Source of the DNA: Bacteroidaceae bacterium
Lineage (GTDB): Bacteria; Bacteroidota; Bacteroidia; Bacteroidales; Bacteroidaceae
Assembly (NCBI GenBank): GCA_017465905.1
Contig: JAFTVE010000020.1
Span: 1 to 52,885 of the forward strand
Length of the DNA stretch: 52,885 nucleotides
Direction of reading: 5' to 3'
A program made the position numbers and the translations under genes. Of the stretch, positions 17,041 through 25,564 are shown piece by piece (position 1 is the first letter of the stretch; each line of letters starts with the position of its first letter). Under the pieces are notes generated by a model. The model did no database searches, was not told where the DNA came from, and worked only from the letters and a program-made list of their open reading frames with translations.

Positions 17041-18696
17041 CTATTTTGTGGGGCGAAGGAGCGCACCGTAAGTCTCCGTATCAAGCAACAATTGACGGGC
17101 ACGGATAAGCGTACTGTCCGACTTGATGGCCTGCACGATACTGCCACGCTGATAGTAATAACGATTGAGCAGTTCGGATGCCAGCAACTCGCGTATGTCA
17201 CTGTCGAAATACTCGAAGTCACGGTCAAGATCATGGCTCAGTTTTTTTTCCAGTGCCTCGAACTCAACCTTTGCGCTTTCGGTGTATCCCTCAAACTGTG
17301 CCACCTCCTTAAGTGCCTGCAGCGCCTTCTCGCTGCCACGGTCGTAGGTGAAGTCTGAGGCCTTGACAGCATCCTTGAACGCAGCATACAAACTGTCGCT
17401 CACGAAAAACTCCTCGGCAGGAGCTATGACGGGATGAGAGCGCACAAAGTCTGTGGCAAAATCGAACAGCACATCGCTGTTGGCAAGATAATAGAGCAGG
17501 TTGGGCAAGCGCTCGGCGGTAATTTCCACATCGGGAGTAACACCTCCGGCAGACTCAACAGGACGCCCCGCAGCAGTATGGAAGAGCACCTTGTCGGTGG
17601 AATCAATGCCGGCTCCCCTACCCTTGAAATAGTCAATCTTCTGTACACAGCGTCCCGAGGGAGTATAATACTTCGACGTAGTCAGCTTCAGCGAAGCGTT
17701 GTAGGGCATTTCGCGCACGGTCTGTACCAATCCCTTGCCAAAGGTACGCTGACCCATTACGACTCCGCGATCGAGGTCCTGAATAGCTCCTGCCACAATC
17801 TCCGAAGCGGAGGCACTCTGGCCATCCACCAGCACCACCAGTGGAATAGCCTCATCAAGCGGCTCACGACGTGTCTTGAAGGTTTGCGAAGCCTGAGGTA
17901 TCTTACCCTTCGTGGACACTACCAATGTGCCCTTGGGGACGAACATACCAGTGATGTCGACAGCCTCGGCAAGCGATCCCCCACCATTGCCCCTGAGGTC
18001 GAGAATCAGGCGCTTGGCACCCTGCCCACGAAGTTCTATGAGTGCCAAGCGTACATCGCGAGCACAGTTCTCCGTGAAGCTGTCGAGAATGATATATCCA
18101 GTACTATCGGCAAACATGGTATAATAGGGTACGGAAGGAAGCGCTATGTTGGCACGGGTCAGTTTATACTCCATAATGCTGTCAGCAACTCCCTCGCGCT
18201 TGGCCTTGACCATAAGCGTAGTGCCCGACTCACCACGCAGACGTTCACTCACCTTATCCACAGTCATGCCCTTGAGATCCTCACCATCAATGGAAAGCAA
18301 TATGTCGCCGGCACGTAGCCCAGCAGTCAAGGCAGGCATGCCCTCATAAGGCTCGACAACCACCACGCGATCATACTTCTTGTGGTAGCGGATTACAGCT
18401 CCCACACCTGCATACTTACCCGTAAGCATCATCTTCAGGTCCTCATCTTCCTCTTCAGGGTAGAACACCGTGTAGGGGTCTAACCGTGAGAGCATGGCAC
18501 GTATACCCTCCTCCATTACCTCGGCCACATCAAAGGTGTCAACATACATCATGTCGAGTTCACGGAAGACCGCATAGAACACATCAAGATGCTTGGATAT
18601 AAGGAAATTCCGACTGTCTCCCTTAAAAGCCATCATAGCGATACACGCTACAGGCAATAAAAGAAACCACAATATATACTTTCGAAAACGCTTCAT
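17041..18696 (-). CDS. S41-family C-terminal processing peptidase
   Basis: The protein has 551 residues from the ATG at 18694-18696, chosen because it opens a signal anchor (MKRFRKYILWFLLLPVACIA). A PDZ domain spans about residues 90-165 (GVGAVIRYHKKYDRVVVVEP, GLRAGDILLSIDGEDL). The S41 catalytic core follows, with LILDLRGNGGGSL near 230-242, Ser296 in GQSASASEIV and Lys321 in TFGKG. The Ser-Lys spacing of 25 residues matches CtpA/Tsp. It would cleave C-terminal tails of envelope proteins in the periplasm. The gene lies 40 bases downstream of the adenosine-kinase-like gene on the same strand, a likely operon. The C-terminal 170 residues are an uncharacterised extension. Confidence 0.94.
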   Translation of the reverse strand: MKRFRKYILWFLLLPVACIAMMAFKGDSRNFLISKHLDVFYAVFRELDMMYVDTFDVAEVMEEGIRAMLSRLDPYTVFYPEEEDEDLKMMLTGKYAGVGAVIRYHKKYDRVVVVEPYEGMPALTAGLRAGDILLSIDGEDLKGMTVDKVSERLRGESGTTLMVKAKREGVADSIMEYKLTRANIALPSVPYYTMFADSTGYIILDSFTENCARDVRLALIELRGQGAKRLILDLRGNGGGSLAEAVDITGMFVPKGTLVVSTKGKIPQASQTFKTRREPLDEAIPLVVLVDGQSASASEIVAGAIQDLDRGVVMGQRTFGKGLVQTVREMPYNASLKLTTSKYYTPSGRCVQKIDYFKGRGAGIDSTDKVLFHTAAGRPVESAGGVTPDVEITAERLPNLLYYLANSDVLFDFATDFVRSHPVIAPAEEFFVSDSLYAAFKDAVKASDFTYDRGSEKALQALKEVAQFEGYTESAKVEFEALEKKLSHDLDRDFEYFDSDIRELLASELLNRYYYQRGSIVQAIKSDSTLIRARQLLLDTETYGALLRPTK

Positions 18697-18736
18697 GCTA
18701 CATTTGAATTTATAAGTCAAAGAATATTCTAAAACA

Positions 18737-19723
18737 TCATCCCTGCACAATGCGACGAACCTCATCGCGCACCTTATTCCACATGCAGGCATCGAACTTG
18801 GTACCTACGACCTGAATCACATGACCGGCCAAAAGCGCTCCAAGTTCAGCACATTGACGCAGTGAGCAGTCATTCATAAGGCCATACATCACTCCAGCAG
18901 CGTAGAAGTCGCCGGCAGCAGTCGTATCCACTACTCTATCCACAGGCATGGCCCCTACTACTACCCTCTCGCCATCGCGCATAAGCGACGAGCCATCAGC
19001 ACCCAGCTTCACCACAGCCACCTCGCAGAGCGAATGCAATTGCTCCAGCGCCTCGCCCGGCTCAGCATTCGTGAAAGCACGCGCCTCCTCCTCATTGGCA
19101 AACACAATATCCACATAGTTGGCCAAAAGATGGTCGAAGAAATCACGGTCAGAAGCGACAATATTATAACTGGCAAGATCAAGACAAACCTTGAGTCCTA
19201 CAGCTTTGGCAAACTCCACGGCACGGAGAATGAGCGCATGATTCTGCACGAGATAACCCTCGACATAAAGATAGTCGTACCCATCGAACATATCTTCCGT
19301 AAGGTCCTCAGGAGCCATCATAGCTGCAGCCCCCAAATAGGTGGCAAACGTACGCTCACCATCAGGAGAGATAAACGTATAGGCAATGCCCGACTGGCGA
19401 GGCAAACGTACCATATAGGGAGTAATACCACATGCTGAACAATTGTCAGCAAAGAAATTACCGATATTGTCATCGCCAATGGTACCTATGAATCCGGGCT
19501 GCGCCGACAAATTGGCCAATGCCAACATGGTATTTCCAGCCGAGCCACCTGTAGCCTGCTGCACATCGAGAGCAGCAAAGCACTCCTGTATGCGCAACTG
19601 CTCATCATCACCAATAAGGGTCATGCTACCTTTAGGAAGCCCAAATACACTCAACAATTCATCATCCTTAAGCACCGCCAGTGCATCAACCAACGCATTT
19701 CCTATGCCAATAATCTTCTTCAT
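18737..19723 (-). CDS. PfkB-family kinase, adenosine-kinase-like
   Basis: The protein has 328 residues from the ATG at 19721-19723 (MKKIIGIGNALVDALAVL). An upstream 19-residue extension overlaps the promoter and is rejected. The ribokinase-fold signatures are intact: GGSAGNT at residues 59-65, and DTTAAGDFYAAG from 266, where Asp272 is the catalytic base. Sequence features such as IGNALVD fit adenosine or related sugar kinases. Such enzymes phosphorylate adenosine or a sugar with ATP in the cytoplasm. Because ahcY in the same window releases adenosine, adenosine salvage is plausible, but substrate specificity cannot be fixed from motifs. Confidence 0.88.
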   Translation of the reverse strand: MKKIIGIGNALVDALAVLKDDELLSVFGLPKGSMTLIGDDEQLRIQECFAALDVQQATGGSAGNTMLALANLSAQPGFIGTIGDDNIGNFFADNCSACGITPYMVRLPRQSGIAYTFISPDGERTFATYLGAAAMMAPEDLTEDMFDGYDYLYVEGYLVQNHALILRAVEFAKAVGLKVCLDLASYNIVASDRDFFDHLLANYVDIVFANEEEARAFTNAEPGEALEQLHSLCEVAVVKLGADGSSLMRDGERVVVGAMPVDRVVDTTAAGDFYAAGVMYGLMNDCSLRQCAELGALLAGHVIQVVGTKFDACMWNKVRDEVRRIVQG

Positions 19724-19759
19724 TTGCCTATTCCTTCCAATTTTTCGCAATTTTTTCTG

Positions 19760-19767
19760 CAAAGTTA
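19760..19767 (-). promoter_or_regulatory. -7 box upstream of the PfkB-family kinase gene
   Basis: TAACTTTG on the minus strand matches TAnnTTTG about 37 bases upstream of the start codon. No convincing -33 TTTG lies at the right spacing. It overlaps the -33 region of the divergent tRNA-Asn promoter by one base. Confidence 0.45.
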
Positions 19768-19798
19768 TTGCATATTTCAAAATATCCTACTAATTTTG
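19767..19798 (+). promoter_or_regulatory. Promoter for the tandem tRNA-Asn genes
   Basis: ATTG at 19767-19770, a 20-base spacer and TAATTTTG at 19791-19798 fit the Bacteroidales consensus with one -33 mismatch. The first tRNA begins at 19854. Confidence 0.6.
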
Positions 19799-19853
19799 CA
19801 GCGCAATTGAGGGAAAAATATGAAAATTTCTTTCTCGCCAATACGAAAAACAC

Positions 19854-19927
19854 TCTTCGTTAGCTCAGTTGGTTAGAGCATCTGACTGTTAATCAGAGGG
19901 TCCTTGGTTCAAGTCCAAGACGAAGAG
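19854..19927 (+). tRNA. tRNA-Asn (anticodon GTT), copy 1
   Basis: This is a 74-base cloverleaf. The acceptor stem pairs TCTTCGT with ACGAAGA and the discriminator is G. The D arm contains AGCTCAGTTGGTTAGAGC, and the anticodon arm CTGAC-TGTTAAT-CAG has GTT at 19888-19890. The T arm has GGTTCAAGTCC. CCA is not encoded. An identical copy follows 32 bases later, so the two are probably co-transcribed and end at the hairpin at 20039. Confidence 0.97.
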
Positions 19928-19959
19928 CGATAAAATAGATTTAAGGGTTAAATAAACAT

Positions 19960-20033
19960 TCTTCGTTAGCTCAGTTGGTTAGAGCATCTGACTGTTAATC
20001 AGAGGGTCCTTGGTTCAAGTCCAAGACGAAGAG
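19960..20033 (+). tRNA. tRNA-Asn (anticodon GTT), copy 2
   Basis: The 74 bases are identical to the first copy, with the anticodon at 19994-19996. The tandem duplication raises the dosage of one isoacceptor. CCA is not encoded. Confidence 0.97.
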
Positions 20034-20038
20034 CAGTT

Positions 20039-20074
20039 AAGGTTCACCGTGATGGTGAGCCTTAGTTGTTTTTA
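20039..20074 (+). terminator. Rho-independent terminator of the tRNA-Asn pair
   Basis: AAGGTTCACC (20039-20048) pairs with GGTGAGCCTT (20054-20063) with one G-T wobble around a short loop. The T-rich tract TTGTTTTTA follows shortly after the stem. Confidence 0.82.
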
Positions 20075-20110
20075 TACAAACACCTAAAGAAAAAGTTTGT
20101 TTAGTTCTAA

Positions 20111-20147
20111 ACAATAAAGAAAAAAGGACGCGCCAACGCGCGTCCTT
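20111..20147 (-). terminator. Rho-independent terminator of the FAS1-SusCD operon
   Basis: A perfect 10-base stem, AAGGACGCGC with GCGCGTCCTT (20124-20147), has a four-base loop. Read on the minus strand it is followed by TTTTTCTTTATTG. It lies 22 bases after the stop of the last SusD gene and ends the seven-gene block. Confidence 0.88.
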
Positions 20148-20169
20148 ACTATTGCATATCATGCATTCC

Positions 20170-22131
20170 TTATTGGAGGGGCATATACCAGTTCTTGGGA
20201 TTTGTCAAGTCGACTTGAGGATTGTTGCCCTTAAGCTTATCAGCAAACCATCTGGAACCGAAATCAGAGCCGTAGAGGCCTGCCTCATTCTTATGGCGAG
20301 CTATACGCTGGAGATCATAGAAGCGGATACCCTCGAAAGCAAATTCCTTGGCATACTCATCGCAAAGGATATCCTCCATAGCATTGATTGAGTCTTGCTT
20401 AGTAGTACCCACCTGAACATTGAAACGCTCTGAAATCTCCTGCATCTTAGCACCGATAATGGGAGCAGGAAGATAAAGAAGATTGTTCTTTGAACCTACT
20501 GCTGTAGCCTGCGACCCCTTTACACCCATATTATTCTCGACGCCTTTTGCATTGGAAAATCCACCACCATGATGATGTATTCCGTATGCATTCTCTGGAA
20601 TAAATACAGTACGATTCTCTTCGCTGAGGAAAGGCACTTCGTTTGTCAACAAATCTACCGATGCCTGTGTCATATATTGGTGAGGAGCGTTCACACCACC
20701 TGCACCAGGTACCAGTTGCTCAAGATAGGTAGAGACACCATTACGCAAGATGGCAAATGCAGCATCGGGATGTCCCAAACGGTTGAGAGCCTCCGCCAAA
20801 TGCAGATAAACCGTAGATGTACGGAACAGATACACATTGGCATTCTTCATCTTACTGATATAGACCTTGGTTGAATCTGATGCATCGCGATTCAAGATGG
20901 CACGGTCACGATAAGAAGTACCATCATCATCAGCATAAACGGCACGTCCATCACCCATCTTACAAGCTTTCACGGCATTAGGATTAGGCTCCAATGTCGT
21001 TCCATTCATATTCTTCGGGAAGTAGTAGAAATCACAAGCCTCGGTAAGTTCATAATAGGTATCCGAAGGAGCAATCTGTACTTCATCTGCACGCGGACAA
21101 ACAGTGGATACGTCTGTAGAGTAGTAGTCATAGCCAAAGGCCAAGGGAATATTGGTGGTCTGGCCACGCTGCGAGCTCACTGCCATGGGAATATAGGTCA
21201 GCACATCCAATGGAGAAGCGAGATTTTCGTAAATCTGAGTATAGCCATCTACCATGAGATTGTATGATGGCTCGAAGTCAGCTGCAAACCAATCAAGACT
21301 GAGGTTAGCGGCCCAGAAGTAGCGGAAAACCGTATACTCATCCGAGGTAAGCTTATTGTCGCACAAATATTTGCAATAGTGCTGAGCTGCCTTAAGCCAT
21401 TGCCCGTCTTCCAAGTACATCTCGCCAAGTATCACATCAACCGGGACGAAAATCAGTTCAGGATTGATATTCTTCGCAGCATTAGCATTCCAGTTAGGAT
21501 TGCCAACAGAATAGGCGTTTGTTCCAAAGCTCGGTACTTGCAGGCCTGAATACTTTGCCAATGAAGGAGCCAACGAATCCACAATCTGAGACAGGGTAAA
21601 CTCGGGGAAATCAGTTTCCTCTATCTGCGAAATAGATGTCAGAGGTTCTGTGTAGAAAGGTACACCCTTCTCATTACCGCCATACGTACGAGCCAGCTGC
21701 AGGTAGGCCCATGCACGCCAAGCCTCAACGGCAGCATACTCATTGATTACCACATTGTCGGCACCTGTGGTCAAGTCTTTGTCGCGATGCTTGAGATAAT
21801 AGTTGCAGTTGTTGATTACCTTATAATACACGTATGCACTATCATACTTATTGGCAGTAGTGGCCGAATAGTCTGCCAATTGACGAAGGTTTTTATCGGT
21901 ATGCTCTGTCGTGGTCACCAACTCGCCACGCATTTCTCCAATAAAGAAGTACTGGTCGGCCAACTGCTGCATGGCCTGGGCAATGCCCAACGCATAAAAC
22001 ACGGAGTCGGTCTTTGCATCAAGCTCTGGATCAGTGACCATGCTGTCATTGCCCGTCATAAGCATATCTTCACATGAGGTGGCTGCAAAGAGACCGGCCA
22101 CTACAATAAAGGAATATAGTATCTTTTTCAT
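20170..22131 (-). CDS. SusD/RagB-family lipoprotein (distal pair)
   Basis: The 653-residue protein has a lipobox signal peptide (MKKILYSFIVVAGLFAATSC, Cys20). The N-terminal helices carry the SusD/RagB pattern: ALGIAQAMQQLADQYFFIGE, a long TPR-like scaffold with EAWRAWAYLQLARTYGG, and a C-terminal RagB/SusD domain with a variant of the family ending (EFAFEGIRFYDLQRIARHK). SusD proteins act as surface lids over the SusC pore and bind the transported ligand. It is the last gene of the seven-gene operon, 30 bases downstream of its SusC partner. At 653 residues it is longer than a typical SusD (about 550). The ligand is unknown; there is no carbohydrate enzyme nearby. Confidence 0.95.
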   Translation of the reverse strand: MKKILYSFIVVAGLFAATSCEDMLMTGNDSMVTDPELDAKTDSVFYALGIAQAMQQLADQYFFIGEMRGELVTTTEHTDKNLRQLADYSATTANKYDSAYVYYKVINNCNYYLKHRDKDLTTGADNVVINEYAAVEAWRAWAYLQLARTYGGNEKGVPFYTEPLTSISQIEETDFPEFTLSQIVDSLAPSLAKYSGLQVPSFGTNAYSVGNPNWNANAAKNINPELIFVPVDVILGEMYLEDGQWLKAAQHYCKYLCDNKLTSDEYTVFRYFWAANLSLDWFAADFEPSYNLMVDGYTQIYENLASPLDVLTYIPMAVSSQRGQTTNIPLAFGYDYYSTDVSTVCPRADEVQIAPSDTYYELTEACDFYYFPKNMNGTTLEPNPNAVKACKMGDGRAVYADDDGTSYRDRAILNRDASDSTKVYISKMKNANVYLFRTSTVYLHLAEALNRLGHPDAAFAILRNGVSTYLEQLVPGAGGVNAPHQYMTQASVDLLTNEVPFLSEENRTVFIPENAYGIHHHGGGFSNAKGVENNMGVKGSQATAVGSKNNLLYLPAPIIGAKMQEISERFNVQVGTTKQDSINAMEDILCDEYAKEFAFEGIRFYDLQRIARHKNEAGLYGSDFGSRWFADKLKGNNPQVDLTNPKNWYMPLQ

Positions 22132-22161
22132 ATAATCACATGATATAATGTTTACACTTTC

Positions 22162-25100
22162 TTACAAGTTAATCTTCAGACCTACAACAAATGCACGGCC
22201 CTGAGCAAGATTGCCACAGTCGATACCCTGATACATTACGCTATTGCCGATGCTGAACTCAGGATCATTTCCTGTGTAGCGAGTGAGAGTAAGCACATTC
22301 TGAGCTTCACCCCATACAGACATGCTCTGCAACCATGAAGTCCAAGTCTCAGGAACAGGAATACGATAGGTCATACGCACATTCTTCAGACGAAGGTAAG
22401 AGCCGTCCTCAATCCAACGATCAGAGAAACGATTATTACCCATAGGATCACCATAAGCCAACTTCGGCAATGTAGCTTCATGACCCTCATAGCGCCAGTG
22501 GCCTACCTCAGCAACCTGCTGATTGTAGAAAGTAGAGCCAGAGTTGAGGATACTGCGCTGATAATTGTATACATCATTGCCAAGACTGAAGTTCACGCCC
22601 ATATCCAACGTAAAGTTCTTCCAATTGAGTGCTGCAAAGATGTTGCCATAGAAATCAGGATTAGGGTTTCCAAGAACGACCTTATCTTTCTCATCTATGC
22701 AGTCATCACCGTTCTGATCCACAAAATGCACATCACCCGCTGTGAAATTCTGTTTATTACCAGCAGCATTCAGCATATAGAGGTATCCGTCCTTACCAGC
22801 ACTTTTGGCCTCTGCATCTGTGGCAAATACTCCCTTGGTCTCATATCCATAGAACATACCGATAGGATTACCTACGGAAACGAGGATATTGTTGTCACCA
22901 TAGACTGAATTGCAATAATCAGTGCCGTTGAATACCTTTACACCATCAGCAAACGCACGCTGCGGAAGCGAAGTAACCTCGTTGGTGTAATGGCCTACGC
23001 TTGCTCCCAACTCTAATGTGAGGTTACGGGTAGCCACAGGCTTTCCTGACAGCATCACCTCAAAGCCCTTGTTCACCAACGAACCACCGTTGCTCCAATA
23101 TTGGTTAATACCAGATACAGGCGTGTTGAATGTCTTATAGGTAAGCAAGTCGGTTGTATTATGATAATAGAAATCTGCTCCCACCGATAAACGATTATTC
23201 AGCATATTGGCTTCAACACCGGCATTCCACTTTGATGTAGTTTCCCACTTAATCTTGTCATTACCAATATTAGTCATCTGCATACCAATAGCATTGTAGT
23301 TGTAACGTACAGATGAGAATGAGGTACGAGCTGCATAGTTAGAGATATCATCGTTACCACTCATGTCCCATCCTGCATTTACACGCAAATAATTGATAGC
23401 AGAAGTTTTGGGGAACCAGTCCTCATTAGTCAGTACCCAACCGAGCTGTACACTGGGGAATATCGCCCAAGGCACACCAAATACACGTACACTGCCATCC
23501 GCATTGGCACCAAAACGGCTATTGGCCTCGGCCAAAAGCGAAAGTGTTGCAAAATAGCGGTTAGCATAGTTATAATCTCCCGATACATACCATTGCAGAT
23601 TTCTCCAGATATCGTTGGCTCCGTAAAGGCTTGAATAGCCTCTCGAGGGATCTGCCGTCAGATAAGGATTTTTGTCATCTGCCGAAGTACGGAATTGAGT
23701 TTTGGCGTCACTGCCATCGTAGGCAAAGTGATTGTAGCGGAATCCACCGACAGCAGCTACTGAATGAGCACCATACTTATTGTCCCAATTCAAATAAGTA
23801 TTGCTCAGCACATTGGTTCCCTTAGAGAACAATGATGAAGTAAGGTTGTGTACAGTACCCAAACCCTCGATAAGGAAAGGAGGAATACCTTCAGAAGGAC
23901 GATAGTAACGCTGTGAATTACGGTTCAATGTGTAGCTGAAGTCTGTTGTCAACGACAAATGCTCATTAAAGGTATAAGTAGGAGCGATACGTACATTGAA
24001 CAACATGTTCTCCACCTTATTCTTGTTGTCTCCCGTCGCATTGTTAAGAATAGATGTCGGATTTCCGAGTGAATAATAATAATCATTCCCATACAATCTT
24101 TGGCTAAGTGGACTGAACAGCTTGTCATACTCCGAAAGCAGATGAGTAAATCCACCCACATGCTTATTATATTGATAAGGAGTTACCAATGGCGACTTAA
24201 TCATAGCCAGATTGGTGGGCGACATTACTGTTCCTTTTCCTAAATCCGATGAAAATCCATCGTCAAACAATGTATTGTTGGCACGCGTAAATGACATGTC
24301 GAACTTGGTGTTCAACTGCTCAAGGATTGAAATGTCTGTATTGAAACGCACATTCAGACGGTCAAAGCCAGAACTCTTAATGGTATTCTGTGCATCAATG
24401 TAACCAACCGAAAGGTTATACATACCCACATCATCACCACCTTGCACGTTGATGTTATAATTCTGTGTGATAGCCGTACGATATACCTCATCCTGCCAAT
24501 CCGTATCATTATGATACATCATGTAGTAATAATTCTTGGGATCGTCGTTAAGGAAGTTGAATGTGACATCACGGTTCTCAGACTTCTTGAGAGCAGCTAT
24601 AGTACCCAACATCTCCGTTGCATAGTTACGATACTGTGTTGCATTCATCATGGTCATTTGATGTGGCTCCAAAGAGATGCCTGCCGAGATGTTCGCATCA
24701 ATACGTGTTGCCATCGAATGACCACGCTTGGTTTCAATGAGGATTACACCATTAGCTCCGCGTGAACCATAAAGTGCCGTGGCATTCTTAAGCACCTGTA
24801 CTTTCTCAATATCCTCAGGAGAGATATTGGCCAACATATTGAAGGCACGTCCTTGATGCAATACAGCACGGTTGTACTGCATATCCCACTCTATACCATC
24901 AACAATCACCAACGGTTGGGCATTCGCATTGATAGAGTTCAGACCGCGAATAAACAATGCATTACCTCCATCAAGTACACCAGATCGGTTGATAGCACGA
25001 ATATCAGCTCCCAAGTTGGACTGTATTTCATTGTCTACAGTCACCCCACCACCTCTTACGGTAAATTCATTGGTTGCGGTATATTCGGTTTCGTTGGCAT

Positions 25101-25548
25101 ACATTTCCTTAAACTTGTTGCTCAACAAACTGATCTGTACAATCTGATTCTCATCGTTGCTGCGTATAGCCACTTGCAATGACAAGTAACGAGGAGCTTC
25201 CACATAAAGAGCCGAAGCAAAATCGGGAACCTTAATGGTGAAATTACCCTTTTCGTTGGTCATTGCCGTGTATCGGTTATCACCCAATGTCTGTACGCGC
25301 ACACCTGCAATAGGTGCCTTGGTGACCTCATCAGTAACGATACCTGAGATAGAGATTAGTCTATTCTTTTCCTCTACCACTTTGCGCTGAGGAGCCTTAA
25401 ACCCTGTGAATTCGGAGTTTTCGGTTGCGCCAAACTCATCCTGAGCCCATGCAACTGTACAGAAACACATGGCCAAAGCACAGAGAGAGAGTCTGAGACC
25501 CTGACGCTGCAATCTATCTATCATTGTATTTTTCATATTCTGATTCAT
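22162..25548 (-). CDS. SusC/RagA-family TonB-dependent transporter (distal pair)
   Basis: This 1128-residue outer-membrane protein may start at 25548 or 25536 (MKNTMIDR). The signal peptide ends near VAWA-Q. An N-terminal carboxypeptidase-regulatory-like domain lies at about residues 45-140 (ISGIVTDEVTKAPIAGVRVQ). The plug domain contains LFIRGLNSINANAQPLVIVD and ALYGSRGANGVILIETKRG, both diagnostic of SusC. The remaining 850 or so residues form the beta barrel, ending RAFVVGLKINL. It imports a ligand with energy from TonB. Unlike many SusC proteins the regulatory domain is preceded by a 40-residue linker. The FAS1 gene lies 16 bases upstream and SusD 30 bases downstream. Confidence 0.96.
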   Translation of the reverse strand: MNQNMKNTMIDRLQRQGLRLSLCALAMCFCTVAWAQDEFGATENSEFTGFKAPQRKVVEEKNRLISISGIVTDEVTKAPIAGVRVQTLGDNRYTAMTNEKGNFTIKVPDFASALYVEAPRYLSLQVAIRSNDENQIVQISLLSNKFKEMYANETEYTATNEFTVRGGGVTVDNEIQSNLGADIRAINRSGVLDGGNALFIRGLNSINANAQPLVIVDGIEWDMQYNRAVLHQGRAFNMLANISPEDIEKVQVLKNATALYGSRGANGVILIETKRGHSMATRIDANISAGISLEPHQMTMMNATQYRNYATEMLGTIAALKKSENRDVTFNFLNDDPKNYYYMMYHNDTDWQDEVYRTAITQNYNINVQGGDDVGMYNLSVGYIDAQNTIKSSGFDRLNVRFNTDISILEQLNTKFDMSFTRANNTLFDDGFSSDLGKGTVMSPTNLAMIKSPLVTPYQYNKHVGGFTHLLSEYDKLFSPLSQRLYGNDYYYSLGNPTSILNNATGDNKNKVENMLFNVRIAPTYTFNEHLSLTTDFSYTLNRNSQRYYRPSEGIPPFLIEGLGTVHNLTSSLFSKGTNVLSNTYLNWDNKYGAHSVAAVGGFRYNHFAYDGSDAKTQFRTSADDKNPYLTADPSRGYSSLYGANDIWRNLQWYVSGDYNYANRYFATLSLLAEANSRFGANADGSVRVFGVPWAIFPSVQLGWVLTNEDWFPKTSAINYLRVNAGWDMSGNDDISNYAARTSFSSVRYNYNAIGMQMTNIGNDKIKWETTSKWNAGVEANMLNNRLSVGADFYYHNTTDLLTYKTFNTPVSGINQYWSNGGSLVNKGFEVMLSGKPVATRNLTLELGASVGHYTNEVTSLPQRAFADGVKVFNGTDYCNSVYGDNNILVSVGNPIGMFYGYETKGVFATDAEAKSAGKDGYLYMLNAAGNKQNFTAGDVHFVDQNGDDCIDEKDKVVLGNPNPDFYGNIFAALNWKNFTLDMGVNFSLGNDVYNYQRSILNSGSTFYNQQVAEVGHWRYEGHEATLPKLAYGDPMGNNRFSDRWIEDGSYLRLKNVRMTYRIPVPETWTSWLQSMSVWGEAQNVLTLTRYTGNDPEFSIGNSVMYQGIDCGNLAQGRAFVVGLKINL

Positions 25549-25564
25549 CTTCTTATATTAGCCA

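Noticed and set aside
17434-18318. 294-codon open frame opposite the S41 peptidase gene
   Set aside because: The opposite strand carries intact catalytic residues; the antisense frame has no signal or family feature.
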